From Diphasiastrum complanatum (lineage: Eukaryota > Streptophyta > Lycopodiopsida > Lycopodiales > Lycopodiaceae), in NCBI GenBank assembly GCA_029204225.1, contig MU833472.1:1-56092 (forward strand): a DNA stretch of 56,092 nt. Reading direction: 5' to 3'. The stretch's first letter is position 1; every line of letters begins with the position of its first letter. A program made the translations under genes and the position numbers. The notes below the pieces were generated by a model. It was given only the letters and a program-made list of their open reading frames with translations. It did not search any database and was not told the DNA's origin. This document shows, piece after piece, positions 34,081 through 45,940 of the stretch.

Positions 34081-34340
34081 ACAGATAGAAATAAGGTGGG
34101 CAAAAAGTGTCAGAATCTTTTTCATATGGTGTAGCCTATCATTTGTTGACCTAGAACATCCATGACTAATGGGTATTTATAGGAAAAAGAAAATGCATAG
34201 AAAGTAAATAAGTAATGGTATGAATTATAAACAAGGAGCGAGGTTAAAAATAGGCATGCAAAATGAGAATTACAAGCAAGGAAATAAGAAAATAAAGTAA
34301 AATAAATAAATAATGTAAAATATATACTAGGGAAAAGATC
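34081..34340. other. AT-rich joint between gypsy-A pol and the leader-type repeat
   Basis: 260 bp, strongly AT-rich. It includes CCTATAAATACCC on the minus strand near 34172-34184, which resembles a TATA box, but no LTR end, polypurine tract or primer-binding site is seen. The 3' LTR expected for gypsy-A is absent here. Confidence 0.45.
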
Positions 34341-35580
34341 TTAAATTTGGTCAACAAAACACAACTCTTCATAATACCGCCATAGACGACCACCGTTGAT
34401 GACAATGTCTAGGAGTATTCCGTCAAGTGTTTGCAGTTGGACTGCACCATTAGGAAAGATTTTAATAATAACATACGGTCCCTCACTTCGGAATTTCAAT
34501 TTGTCGGGGTGCTTCTTTGATGTGTAAAGAAGCACCTGGTCACTTAAGTGTAGATCTTTATTGCGTAAGTGACGGCCATGCCAGGCCTTTTGGCATTGTT
34601 TGTTAACCAGTTGTGTGTGGTAAGATATAAGTCTTGTCTCGCATAACTGGGCTAACATAAATAGCCTGGTTTTGACTTGTTGCTCAATTGTAGCTTTTCA
34701 CATAGATCTTTAGAAAAAGCTTCTATGACTCTTAGCGAAGGGATAAAAAAGAATTCTAAGGGCATTACCACCTCTTGACCATATACTAAGAGAACAGGGG
34801 TAACCCACCCAGTGGCTTTCTTCGGGGTGGTGCGGTAAGCCCAGATAGCTTAAAAAAAGTTTTGTTTCCCAATCAGACCAACTGGTTTCAACTATCTTTG
34901 TCAAAATTTTACATTTCGTCTTGTTAGTTGATTCGGCCTGGCCATTACATCTAGGATAGTACGATGGTGTACTCTTTTTGTGAACAACAAGGTAATGGCG
35001 TAGTAAATTGTCAATGACAACATTTAAAAAATGTGTGTCGCGATCACTAACTAGCTCTATAGGGCAGCCAAAACGTGTAATAATGTTTTCGTAAAGAAAA
35101 CGCACGATAGTTTTTGCGTTGGCGTCCTTCGTTGCTCGAGCCTCAACCCACTTAGTGGCATAATCTGTGGCTATGAGGACGTAACGGGCTTGAATATGTT
35201 TTGCTGCTGGACTGATGGGTCCAACAAAGTCAATTCCCCACTTATAGAAGGCTTTGCCTTCTATAATGGGAGTCAGTGGTGTGAAGTCTACTTTGGTATT
35301 TTTCTTGGCTCATTGACAGACATCACATGTTTTAATGACTACAAATGTGTCTTTAAACAAAGATGGTCACCACAGTCCTACATGAAGGATAATCTCATTT
35401 GTGGCTTCAGCATAAAAGTGGACGCCGCCAATGCCCTCATGAGCTTGAGATATGATTGGTCATATCTTAGATTCATAAGCACATCGTCGAATGATACCGT
35501 CAACGCCCCTTTTGTAAAGTTGTCCCGCTATTAACTGAAAGGGCGCTACTTTTAGCAAAAAAAAAAATTTGTTGCCGTAC
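34341..35580 (-). pseudogene. gypsy-A integrase, broken
   Basis: A zinc-binding region (about 35500-35310; AHEGIGG.H and CDVCQ) with stops, then the core: KWGIDFVGP near 35240, VSDRDTHF near 35040 and the Glu motif NGQAESTNK near 34930. After a frame change near 34710 the C-terminal part (34658-34341) carries VLLYTSKKHPDKLKFRSEGPY, cut here as KFRSEGPYVI, a GPY/F-type module. Catalytic Asp, Asp and Glu remain visible. Stops and a frameshift exclude a working enzyme. Confidence 0.9.
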
Positions 35581-37294
35581 TCAAGCCTTTTTCGAGTCTG
35601 CTTGTTGTTAGGAATTGAGTGATCTCCTCAGCCCATAAGGGTGTAGCATCAATCTAAAAAAGACATGCATCAAGAAGATCATCGTTGACTAGTGCAGTTG
35701 CTTTTTCAGCATTCGGTAGTCGGGAAAGGTGATCCGCCATGAAATGTTGGGCCCCTTTTCGAACAACTACGTGGAAATTAAATTCCTCTAATATCAACAG
35801 CCATCGAGCTATACGTCCCGTTTTACAGGATTTCTTAACGATATATAATAGGGCTTGATGGTCGGTGTAGAATGCAAAGGTCTAGCCTAATAAATAATGT
35901 CTTAGTCGTTGGACAACATAGACCATAGCCAATGCTTCTCTCTCGGTGGTTGTATAGTTTACTTCAGCAGGCACCAGTTGCCTACTCAAGAAACGTACTG
36001 GGAAGTCTTTGTCATACTCGTCCGGTTGTGCAAGAAGACCTCCAAAGGCATACTTACTTGCGTCAGTATGCACATGAAACTCTTTTGTGTAGTCTGGCGA
36101 GCGGAGTATGGGTGTTGTAATAAGGGCTGTTTTCAACTCCTCAAAGGCTTTAATTCGTTCTTCGGTCCAACGAGGATCTACCACAACTAAACAAACGAGG
36201 CGTGCCTTGTCGGCATAGTCGATTATAAAGGTGCAATATTAATTTCTATGACCGAGGAAGACATAAACTTCCTTCACTATTGTAGGTAAGGGCATTTCAA
36301 CGATAACCTTGATTTTTGACGGGTCGGTAGAAATACCGTCCTTTGAGATTATATGCCCAAGTACAACCCCATGGGTGACCCATATTTGGCATTTATTAGG
36401 GTTTAGTGAGATTCCAAATCTATGGTAGCGAATGAAGATTTTCTCTAGTGCGTCAAGGTGCGTAGCTGCTGAGGAATGTACACCTAGATCGTCGAGATAA
36501 ATCTCCACAATCCGATGTAACAGGTCTTAGAAGGCCAGTTGCATGACCCTCTGGAAAGTTGAAGGGACATTGCATAAGCCAAAAGGCATGACATTATAAA
36601 CATAAATCCCGTTCTCTGTGGCAAAGGCCATTTTATGTTTATCTTCAAGGGCTATTTGAACAAGGAAATAACCGCTAAATCCATCCAAGAAGCTGAAAGC
36701 TTTAGCTCCTGCCATTTCCTCTAAAATTTGGATCATTAAAGGCAAAGGAAAATGGTCTTTCTTCGTAACCACCTTAAGGTTTTTGAGATCGACACATATA
36801 TGAAATTTGCCATTTTTCTTGGAGACAACCACAATGGGTGATACCCAATCAGTATGCTGGACTTTATAAATGAAGCCAGCATCCAACAATTTCTTAATAT
36901 CTTCATCGATTCTTTCGCGTTGGACGGGATTACTTCTGTAAGGTTTAGCCCGAATAGGCTTGGCATTATCTTCCAAAGGAATCATATGAACGACTACTTT
37001 AGGTGAAATTCCTTTCATTTCTGTATAGTTCCATGCAAATACATCCCTGTATTTGCAAAGTAAAGTTTCCATATCAGAAAGTTGTTCAAACGAAAGGTGT
37101 GCACCAACATGAACTAGTCGATCCATCTCCTCGTCAGGATCTTTAAGGTCTAACGGCGTCGTTTTAGCTGGTCGTTCAAAGGAGTTGGAACTTGGTGTAG
37201 GTTCTCGGTGTGGCTGTGGTAACTGGATAACAATGTCATCCCCCCAGTGTAAAATCTGTAAATTTTTGTGGGAGATCGAAAGGTGGTTCCACAA
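35581..37294 (-). pseudogene. gypsy-A reverse transcriptase and RNase H, three nonsense codons
   Basis: One continuous frame broken only by isolated stops at 36527, 36239 and 35882. RT landmarks: WVSPIVVVSKKNG near 36845, FPLPLM near 36750, FSFLDGFSGYF near 36690, VMPFGLCNVPSTFQRVM near 36580, catalytic IYLDDL near 36500, HIISKDGIS near 36350. RNase H landmarks: HVHTDASKYAFGG near 36075, TEREALAMV near 35940, and after the last stop TDHQALLY and ADHLSRLPN near 35720. All pieces lie in one register, so decay is mostly by base substitution. Confidence 0.92.
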
Positions 37295-38305
37295 AGTTTT
37301 CTGGAACTTTGGGAATCATCTTTGTTGAGTCACAACCAGACATGGAAGCTTGGTCTAAAGGTTTGGATTCTGTCTCTGTAGACAAGGGCTTAATCGGCTG
37401 TTTAAGCTTCTCATGAATTTGTTTTTGACGCTCGGTTAATTTTGTATCAATAATTTTATTTTTTTGTAACCGAGGTTTTTGTGGTTTTTGAGGGGGTGGT
37501 ATTGTGGCCTCACTTATCATGTCATCGTCGATTGTATCCCAGACTTCGTCTGGATACACATCCCATGTGTATAGTTTGGGTTTGGACCTATACGCTTGTG
37601 TGTTGGGTACTTTGGATGTTAGTTGGACATGAGCCAACAGTCCTGGTGACTTGATCTCCTGAGGAATTGCTTTTGGTGGATAAGGTTGGGCATCTAGATA
37701 TAGGAGGACATGTTCATCCGTCATTTCTACATCATCCATGGAAAGAATACCTTCAAAAAACATGGACAGTAGAGAGCTAGGTTCTCCTGGGCACCAAGCT
37801 ATAGGGATTGGGTCAATCATCATAAGTGGGATGATGGGTGTGTCAATGTCTGTAGAAGATGGGAGAATATCCACATCTTCTGCAGCAGTTTCGACACCAC
37901 ATCAATTGGAATCGGCACAGTCCACAGTGGCTATTGCTTGTCCCCAATTGATTATGTCCGTCTCGTATAGTGGCCTTTGGATTGGATCGGGACACTATCG
38001 GATTCATCATATGTTGTTGATAATCAATCATCATAAACTTTAACAGTCTTGACATGGCCAGTTGAGTCAATCGTGACTTGTTTGCCATGATTGCCAAAGG
38101 TGATTTTGCTATGCTTCCAATCTTGGACAAGACCTGCTATCTAGAACCAGGGTGTACAAAGAAGGAGTTTATAAGTATTAGCATCTTCTAGTAAGTCTAA
38201 GATGACATGATCTATTACAAATTTGACACCTACTATTCGAACTTTAATATTTGATAAATGACCAGCAGGGTCTGTAACTCTTTGATCAGCCGTGCAAAAT
38301 TTATA
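37295..38305 (-). pseudogene. gypsy-A protease-RT linker
   Basis: Mostly open from 37874 to 37236 (212 residues, Pro/Lys-rich, with LTERQKQIHEKLKQP); 38130-37850 is readable in pieces. It shows no catalytic motif and lies where Athila/Tat-like elements have a variable linker between protease and RT. Confidence 0.6.
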
Positions 38306-38623
38306 TCATGGTTGATCGAGTGTATGGAAGCCCCATGACTTTGCCAACAACAAAGCCATTATATTGACGCCTGATCCGCTATCAAGGATAGTAGATACTG
38401 CAGGATAGTCTTTATAAGACAAAGGCAGGGTGATGCTAGTCCCCTTAACAACACCTATATTTAACAGATTCATAGGAATTTGGAGAATTTCAGAAATCTT
38501 TTTTGTTTTCCGCTGTTCATTAGGCCGAATAGTAGACAGCTGAAAAGTACGATGGATATAATGTTGAAGCCCAGTGAAGGATTTTATTGCGGTATGGAAC
38601 GACATGGTGAGTTGAGCTTGCAA
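38306..38623 (-). pseudogene. gypsy-A aspartic protease
   Basis: A 105-residue frame with STILDSGSGVNIMALLLAKS, the DSG active-site turn and following helix of a retropepsin, preceded by the strand motif TSITLPLSYKDYPA. It would cut the gag-pol precursor. It is separated from gag upstream by a stop, and downstream by a stop after TLDQP. Confidence 0.85.
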
Positions 38624-38647
38624 GAGGTCAGAAAATACTTCAAGTCC

Positions 38648-40640
38648 CTATAGAGATTGCTCTTTTTTGGGGATTTGAGCTGATAACATACTTTTTGTAT
38701 GTTCTTCCTCTCGCAAAAACTCATCTCGAAATTCATTGTATTGCTTTTGTTCCACGTTTGGGTTTGGGAAATCTTTTGGTAATGTGGAAGCTGTCAAGTG
38801 GCTTCCATGTGGGTCAGCTAATTTAGCATTGGTTTGTTGTTGGTCTTGTTGTTGGCATTGTGCTCTAGTGAGAACTTTAACAGGTTTGGATGATATATGA
38901 CATGCTGGAAGAATCTTGTTAGGTTGTCTAGGACAATCCTTGAAATTGTGTTTACGAACACAGTCCAGACATTCCACATGGTATTGGTTTTTAACTTTAC
39001 AGTCATCCATGAAATGTCTCGTTTCACCACAAATAAAGCACTTGTTGCTCATTGGTCCTATGGCGATAGCGTAACCATCTTGGATGGCTAGTTGTGCTGG
39101 ATTTTTTGGTGGTGTGGAATATTCATCTCGTTTGCACGAGCATGAGTTGTCGGTTTGATATAGTTGAGAAGTAGATGATGGAAGTGTTGTATCGTGATGA
39201 TATGAGTGATCGTAGGAGTCTTCTACCATATGTGCTTGTGCAGACTCTCGAGGGTGCCTATGTTTTTGTGCTCCTAGATCAGGTTGTCTTCTTGGAGGTG
39301 GTCCTAAGAGCGCCAGTTGTGGTTGAGGTTCATGTCTAGGTTGTCTAGGCAACTCTTGTATATGGACTTGGTTGTTTCGTGGTTGGTAGTGCATGTGTTG
39401 GTTCTGTGAAATGGTTGTTGATAATGTCCCCCTGACTGGTTGTGAGGTTGATTCCTCGGGTTATAATAGCAATAAAGTGATGTATGTCCCATAAAGTTGC
39501 AGATGTCACATTTGATCAATGAAGTATCTAGGACCGGTTGGTATGAAAGACACTCATTGCCAGTGTGTGCAACTCGATAGTGAGGGCACCATGTGTTCTC
39601 TCATCTATGGTGGATTTAGCCAGTGGGTAACTAACCTGGCATCGAACTCTGGATAGACTTAAGAGTGTTTTGAAACTCTTTTGTGAGTTTCTCCATCTGT
39701 TGTTGGTGTTGCTAGTTAAGCAACTGCATCTGTGTTTTCCACAATTGTTCTCGTGTTTTCTCGTTTGGTCGAGCTTCTTGGACAGCATGATGTGCTCTCC
39801 ATTCACGTGGCTCATCGACATCAGATCCCTCATCTTCTTCTCAAATGGCATCAGACATGGCTTGTTTCAATGATGTGTATTCATCATTGGAGCAAAGTTC
39901 ATGTCGTATCCATCGTGGGAGTCCAACGAGAAACCAAATTATGAGCATAGACTCAGTGGGTTGCTCTTGTACCTAACTTTTTAATCTTTTAAATCATTCA
40001 ATGTAGTCACGTACTTTCTCGTCTTTTGTCATTTTGATATTACTGAGCTTGACAAAAGGACTTTCGATCAACCGAAATGGCTTGAAGCGTTTGATAAATG
40101 CCTCCTTCAAGAGTGACCAGTCTTGTTTATCTTCACGATGAAGGTTAAAAAACCATTCTCGTGCTCGATCGATCATGGTCATCAAGAAGAGCTGTACCAT
40201 GGCGTCTGGTGATGTCTCACCATAGACATCACATGAATTCTCAAAAACTTGAAGAAATATTTGAGGATCAATGTTACCGTCATACTTAGGTAAATCTAGC
40301 TTTGGAGTACGTTTTTCAGTACGCGGAACATTATTTGCAAAAGCTCTGTTTAAGTGAGCTCATGCATGTGAAGATTCGGCAGCATGGAAATGTGGTCGTC
40401 ATATGGAGCTTCAAAACGCATGGGTTCCCATCTGTCGAATTTGTCGGTGGATGGCTCTTGGACTTGGAATTTCATCCTCGAATATCTATTAAATCGAGCA
40501 TGTTCGGTGGATGGGAAGACCATCTCTAGTGGATAGTCCTTTGTGGAATTTGGATCATAAGGACGATCCGTAATACTCTAGAGTACCTTAGAATTGTGGA
40601 AATAGGCCTCTTGGACTCTTTGGTAGCTTAACTCATTGGA
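38648..40640 (-). pseudogene. gypsy-A gag, broken
   Basis: The N-terminal half is fragmentary: a retrotransposon-gag core at 40200-39994 (AREWFFNLHREDKQDWSLLK, then RFKPFRLIESPF), readable on to about 39640 with a TGA in MSDAI*EEDE. The C-terminal half (39394-38648, 248 residues) is open and carries two zinc knuckles, CFICGETRHFMDDC and CLDCVRKHNFKDC. Gypsy-B gag at 51600-53028 is the same protein family and still has the N-terminal start MDQHINS. Confidence 0.88.
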
Positions 40641-41340
40641 ATCTTTGTTCGGAATGCGGTTGCTATGGTTCCACGGTGGGTGCGATTGGAATGCGACCAG
40701 TTTGCGGTTGAATGCGGTTGGACCGGTTGAATGCGGGCGCTACGAATGCAGTTGGGGTGTGGTCGGTTGGCGGTTGAATGCGGTTTGTAGGGCAAATGGA
40801 GATGGGGTGCGGTTGAATGCAGTCGTTGCGGTTGATTGTGGTTGGAATGCAATCTGTTGCGATTGATACGGTTGAATGTGTTCTCCACGGTTCAAGGGTG
40901 GAGGCAGTCGGTGTGCTGTTGTTTTCAGTTGAGGCGGTGGGTTGCGATTCAAGGACAAATGGAGGTGAGGTGCAGTTGAATGCAGTCGGTTGCGGTTTGA
41001 TTGTGGGCAGTTGCGATTCAAGTACAAATGAAATTGGGGTGTGGGTAAATGGGGCTGTTTGTGGTTGTTACGGCTCAAGGCGGAGGTGGTTTGAAGGCGG
41101 TGTGTTTGCGGTTGGATGCGGGTGTGATGGTTCAAAAGTGGATGTGGTTGGATTGCGAGCTGTTTGTAGTCGCTATGGCTGTAATGGCTGGAAGGTGGTC
41201 TGAATATGTTGTGTTTGCGGTTGTTTGCAATTGCTATGGCTCAAGGCGGTCACTACGGCTGTAATGCGATCGCTATGGCTCAATGCGGATGCAGGTGGAA
41301 GGTGATCTGTTGGAGGCTTGTGTAGTTGCTATTGTGTACA
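40640..41340. repeat. GC-richer minisatellite (TGCGGTTGAATGCGGT-type)
   Basis: Irregular repeats of GCGGTTG with (A/G)ATGC or CTATGGCT spacers fill about 700 bp between gag and the second minisatellite. Long frames on both strands (His/Asn/Thr/Pro-rich minus, Val/Gly/Cys-rich plus) arise from the repeat and are not called as genes. Confidence 0.85.
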
Positions 41341-41519
41341 GTGGTGAAGCTTGTGGTTCATGTGGATCATCAGGTATAACTCCGAAAAACGTCTGATATA
41401 AATTGTTGAGTCAAGTTGTGGATCTGATGTATGTAATACTCATCAGTTTTGATCATTGTTGGAAAGTTCTGTGGATTAGTGTGAATTTGGTCTGGTTGGT
41501 CGCAATCGAACAAAATGCT

Positions 41520-41860
41520 TCGATCGAGATCAGGACTTAAGGCTCCGGCTGAGATTTAACAGGAAGCCTTTGGTTGAGATTTAATAGAAAGCATTGGTTG
41601 AGTTGTGAGGGAAAGTCTATGAAGGACTCGGTCGAGAGTTGATCGATGAGCGTCGGTTGAGGTGTAACTCAGGACATTGCAGGATTTGTTAAGAAGTGAC
41701 TTGGTCGAGAGTTGGTGTGTAGCGGTCCAGTCCAGATGAGAGTCATGGAGCTCGGCTAGGTAAGGAGCGTGAAGCCTCAGTCGAGAACTGAGCTGCACGT
41801 TGGTCAAGACAAAAGTGGCAAGCTCGGCAAGGATGCGTGTGTAAGACTTCAAAGTTATGA
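41520..41860. repeat. GGTTGAGATTT/GGTCGAGA minisatellite in gypsy-A leader
   Basis: Degenerate copies of (G/C)GGTTGAG(A)TTT and CGGTCGAGAGTT, about every 25-35 bp. Same family as 33600-34080 and 54485-54850. Confidence 0.8.
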
Positions 41861-41944
41861 TTTGATAGCACAGATCGAAAAGGGTTGGCTTGGATAAATG
41901 TTTGTGTAGTTGTGGAATGGCGCCAGATGTTCATAGATTCTTCT

Positions 41945-41961
41945 CCCCGACAACGGCGCCA
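41945..41961 (-). other. gypsy-A primer-binding site (tRNA-Asp)
   Basis: The minus strand reads TGGCGCCGTTGTCGGGG. It matches the complement of the plant tRNA-Asp 3' end at all but one base and sits two bases from the LTR end ..GTCAACA. Confidence 0.93.
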
Positions 41962-41963
41962 AA

Positions 41964-43107
41964 TGTTGACAGATCCCCTGCTCCAAAGGATCTATTGGTT
42001 TTAGATTTCTTTTACTTACTTCTTCTTCTGCCTGTCAGCAGTGGCAATGGGCTCTTGCTTAAGTTATTCATTCTTGTTCAAAGCCCAAAATGAGATAGAA
42101 GGAAATAGATCAATGTTGTAGTATTTTTGTCTTGTCTGTCAAAGGACAACTCAGGGTCATTCACTCTTGAAAACACTCACATTCAAACAGAGATGCAAGC
42201 CATGAACATTCATTTATAGATCAGCAGATAGCCCAAATGAACATTCAATAGATTCTACAGCTACTACTCTAAAAATGAACTGAATCAGATCCTACACTTT
42301 ACTAAAACTGAGCTACACTTGTATTAATCCACAAAGCTGAAACAAGAATTTATCTACGGCATTTTAGAAGTCCAAGAATCAGTAAACCAACCAGCCTTTT
42401 AATTCTTGGACATCCCAAGAACATCAAGAACTAGAATGTTGAAGGATATGCAAGATTTGCACCACATTTCTAGCCTATTTAGTTTACCCGAATGTTGATT
42501 CCTACATTAATCCACAAACAAAAAATGAAATCTAATCCACTCTAGGAAAGCAGGAAAACTAATCCACTCTACTATCCACAACCACACACAAAGGATGGGA
42601 GGGCAAGATCATGAATGCATCACTCAAGAAACAAGCATGATCAAGGAGCTCAATGGATGCACCAAACTCGTGGAGGCTCTTCTCATTTCAACATGGAGTA
42701 GATACAATACACAAAAAGCTCCTCTTCTCAAAGAGGGAGTCTCTTAAATAAGCAAGAGAGCTCCTTAGGCGGCATCCTAGTGGAATTTCCACATTTCACA
42801 AATTACAAGTGGAATAATGCTCTCCACTAGAGGTCACCATAAAAAGGTGGCTCACTCTACTTTCTTTAAGAGAGGCCTACTTGTATTTATTACATTTGCC
42901 TAGAAATACTAGTTCCTACATGGTCATTCCATCTTTCGGGATTCATCACGAGGCTCACACAGTTCTTGCTTGTCATTACTACTAGTATTCCTCGGCTCTC
43001 AATCTTCGTTCATCTTGTCTTCTCAGAGACCTCCTCAGTCTAAGGTGAGAGGTGCTCTTGAGTTGCTCTGTCTGAGTATCTTGGGGATTTGTCAGAATCA
43101 GCCAACA
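41964..43107 (-). repeat. LTR shared by gypsy-A (as 5' LTR) and gypsy-B (as 3' LTR)
   Basis: The minus strand starts TGTTGGCTGATTC (43107) and ends GGATCTGTCAACA (41964), 1144 bp. The inner 0.85 kb aligns with 55269-56092. A primer-binding site lies on its left and a polypurine tract on its right, so it belongs to two elements at once. A TATA-like CTTATTTAAG is at 42743-42752 on the minus strand. Confidence 0.82.
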
Positions 43108-43121
43108 ACATCCCATCCCTT
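43108..43121 (-). other. gypsy-B polypurine tract
   Basis: The minus strand reads AAGGGATGGGATGT directly before TGTTGGC, preceded by GTGGGTCCTACAACA as at the homologous site near 6722-6750. Confidence 0.72.
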
Positions 43122-44570
43122 ATGTGTTGTAGGACCCACTGCAACTCATATTGAATGATGTCGCTCTGCTTTGCATTGGCATCTTCGATCGTCACTTGGA
43201 AAAGCGTAGATCCTCGGTCGTTTGCATAAAACCAAGTGCTTATTGTTGCCAGTCTTTATCAACAAATTGCTTTTCGTAATCTATCGCAATGTGATCAGAA
43301 TGTCTTATTGTTGCAAGTGATTGACATTCTCAAAATTGGAGAGCTCCCAACAGCTTCATAACTTGCACACCTGAGTGCTTCCCGCGCGTCTTCTTTCTTA
43401 TCACTTGTATCTTTCATTGACAGTTTCATCTCTGATTTTTTGATAGGTACTAACTTCTAAGAAGACTGTATCCTCCAGATTGCTTTTGGTCGTTTCCGCA
43501 ATTCTTCTCTCAATCGAAGTTCCAGTCTTGTCGATGCTCTTGCCTTGACGAGAAGAGGAAGAACCTTCGATTTGGTAGGTTGCACAAACTTTGGTTATCA
43601 ATCTTCAAGGGAATGGACTCATTCGCACATTGGTGGTAGAAACAAGTTGGACGAATGGCTGGTGATGGCAAGAAAACATGATGAAGGCTTGGTGGTAGGG
43701 TGAAGGAACTGATAGTTCTACAGTTGCAATCTTGGACCCTTGCAATGTCGAGCTTTGACCACCACTTGCTGATTGAGGAGCTCGTTTTATTTTGCAGGTT
43801 CACGGTTGTCTTCATCTTTCTTATTTTGCAGCTCTTTCTTTCGATCCGTTACTTTTGGATCTCTTTGGGCTTCATAGGAGGGGATTCAACTATCATTGCT
43901 CCAGAGAGTTTCTTTTGATCAAGTTTGATATGACTTATCTGTTGCTTAAGTTTTGTCCTTTCCTCCTCAACTTCTTTGCTTTATTTCTTATGTCTTCTAG
44001 CTGTTTTGCCTGCTTCTTAGATCTTCTTTTGGCTGATCATCCATTGTAGGTGGCAGTTAGTCTCCGCAAGACACTTGCAAAGATCTATCAGCTACTTCGG
44101 TAAGACTATAAAAAACTGGGGATTTCTTAGAAGAACAGTGAACTGATAATAAACAGACAGATGGAAGGTAGGGTGGAGTTGGTGACATCGGTAGATAGTG
44201 TGGACGATATGCATGAGGATGGGTGCAGAAGTATGGCAAGAGGCCGGTTGAAGAAGGAGACTGATTTCCCAACGTTTGTATTTCTCTTTTTTGAAGGATC
44301 TTCATCTTGATTGGAATACTTCTTCTGATTGAGTCGCTTTGGATTGCCCATATGTCTTCTTAGCCTTGTCCTTTTCATATTTGACTTGTGAGGTTGGCTG
44401 TCGATCTTGCTGATGTTGTTGCTGGCAGCGTAACTGCTCCAATGGATCCAAGAAGATCCACTCTCGCCCCCCCAAAAAATCTGTTGGTGGAGATGTTGTT
44501 GCTGGTAACTGTTCATGTTCAGGATTGGATCGACGTGTGCAACACGTAGTTGAAACACGTTGAACATGCA
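43122..44570 (-). pseudogene. gypsy-B 3' region with decayed, charged reading frames
   Basis: The first 130 bp match 6734-6840 (for example CACTTGGAAAAGCG). Beyond that the minus strand has several broken frames rich in Lys, Glu, Gln and Arg: KYEKDKAKKTYGQSKATQSEE near 44300, KQLEDIRNKAKKLRRKG near 44000, and EERTKLKQQISHIKLDQKKLS in an overlapping frame near 43930. These look like remains of a coiled-coil protein, but no family is recognised. No RT, protease or integrase motif is present. Confidence 0.45.
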
Positions 44571-45234
44571 ACTGGGCTAAAGATTGAACAACTTTTGACT
44601 AAATCTGTTTCAATCTTGCTGTAGTTGACCCAAAAATGAATTTGTCAATTAGATGCACGAATTAACTCTGACATGATATGTACTTCGCAGATTTGGAATA
44701 TGCTCAAAAATCTGAAACTCTGTATAAGGTGATTTGAAGATTAATAGAGGAATGACAAGTTATTCTTGAGATACGCTACATGATGTCTCTTGTTCAATGG
44801 CTATCCTTGATGAACTAAAAACAAATTTAGAAAAAGATATGTAATTAGAAAAAATTACCAAATCACAAAATTATAAAAAATAAACATGGAAGATACCAAT
44901 GCTACAGAGAGTGAAAGCCATGGCGCACTCGTCAAACAAAAAGTCATTCATCAACATGTATAATTCACCTTGACAATTGCAATATGCCATTGGTTTTATA
45001 GAGTAGTGAGACTTACTTTGACATAGCCTTGTCAAAACAAGACAAGGTTGGTGACAATAAAATCTACCATCATTAATAGCAGAAGGTGTAAGATATAGTG
45101 TGAGATGCATGTATGGGTGAGAAACTATGTCCTGAGTACCTCTCTAAGCAAGAGATTCAGAACCGAATCTCTATTTGGATTTCCAAATCCTAGATTTATT
45201 GTGTATTGGCACATTGGAAATCTTATCAGCATGT
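44571..45234. other. gypsy-B interior, left of copia-2
   Basis: AT-rich with no recognised coding sequence. A perfect hairpin, CCTTGTC-7 nt-GACAAGG, lies at 45027-45047. With copia-2 removed this segment is continuous with 51414 onward. Confidence 0.5.
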
Positions 45235-45239
45235 GAAAA
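45235..45239. repeat. copia-2 target-site duplication, left copy
   Basis: GAAAA immediately before TGTTAAAAATT. The same five bases follow the 3' LTR at 51409-51413. Confidence 0.95.
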
Positions 45240-45926
45240 TGTTAAAAATTCACAATTCTAGCTTGACTAGTTTTGGTCATATGACTTGTAAATAGTTAGA
45301 TGGTCATGATGTGGCTTGTCACACGTGCCAAATAGCATAGGATTCCATTCATAAGGATGTTCTCAAGTAGACCTAAGTGTTAGAACCTTTGGAATGAGTC
45401 CAAATTATGCTTAGATACAAGGGAGAAAAAATAGGAGCTATTTTTGGTAATGTAATTTTTGCATTGTTGAGGGATCTCCAAGATTCCAATCCTAACTTGG
45501 TAGGGATGAAAGATCCACCAAAATTAGCATTAGGGATAGGTTTAGGGCTACTCATACCTGCCCAAAACCATGATGGATCATGTATATATAGGTGATGATA
45601 TCTCACCAAAATCAATCAAGCAATTTCATGTTTTTTCTCTCATAATGGTGCAATTGCTCTCTATGTTCATAATTGTTTGAGTACTTGTGATTACTAATGA
45701 TTATAGGATTTAATGTAGGTCTGGTGTACAGTACTCAGACTGTGGGAGGCCGTACTTTCACACGTGTGAAGCCTTCTTCAAGGATTTGGGCCATTTAGTG
45801 AGGTTCAAGCATAGATTTTTGATGGATTTTGATGGTTCAACTTGTGCTAATCTTATGAAATCATAATATATTGTTTACCTCATCATTTCAAGTGTTTTAG
45901 GATCCTTATTTGTTGTAATTTTTACA
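45240..45926 (+). repeat. copia-2 5' LTR (687 bp)
   Basis: TGTTAAAAATTCAC to ..TTTTTACA. It contains CACACGTGCC (45320-45329), TATATATAGG (45583-45592) and CACACGTGTG (45759-45768). An 80-codon antisense frame lies within but is not conserved outside this family. Confidence 0.97.
45583..45592 (+). promoter_or_regulatory. copia-2 LTR TATA box
   Basis: TATATATAGG, repeated at 51065-51074 in the 3' LTR. Its position about 345 bp from the LTR start fits a U3 core promoter. Confidence 0.65.
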
Positions 45927-45940
45927 TGGTATCAGAGCCT
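45927..45940 (+). other. copia-2 primer-binding site (initiator tRNA-Met)
   Basis: TGGTATCAGAGCCT directly follows the LTR end TTACA. Confidence 0.96.

Larger units (their letters stand above)
34341..43107 (-). mobile_element. gypsy-A: decayed Athila/Tat-like Ty3/gypsy
   Basis: Minus-strand order: LTR (43107-41964), tRNA-Asp primer-binding site, a leader of about 1.3 kb made largely of minisatellites, gag with two zinc knuckles, protease, linker, RT, RNase H, integrase. The tRNA-Asp primer and RT motif FSFLDGFSGYF place it near the Athila/Tat group. The 3' LTR is not found left of 34341. The LTR on its right also serves gypsy-B. Confidence 0.88.

Noticed and set aside
33600-34340. 3' LTR of gypsy-A
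   Set aside because: It lacks the TGTTGGC and GTCAACA ends and does not align with 41964-43107. Its repeats match the leader, not the LTR.
40628-41203. Overlapping frames on both strands (86-131 residues)
   Set aside because: Low-complexity translations of the TGCGGTTGAATGC minisatellite; no frame is favoured.
44057-44305. Minus-strand frame as a separate host gene
   Set aside because: It overlaps other broken frames of the gypsy-B 3' region and has no conserved features of its own.
45373-45615. 80-codon antisense frame in the copia-2 LTR, repeated at 50855-51097
   Set aside because: Both copies are simply the two LTRs. The frame has no recognisable domain and no sign of selection beyond LTR identity.
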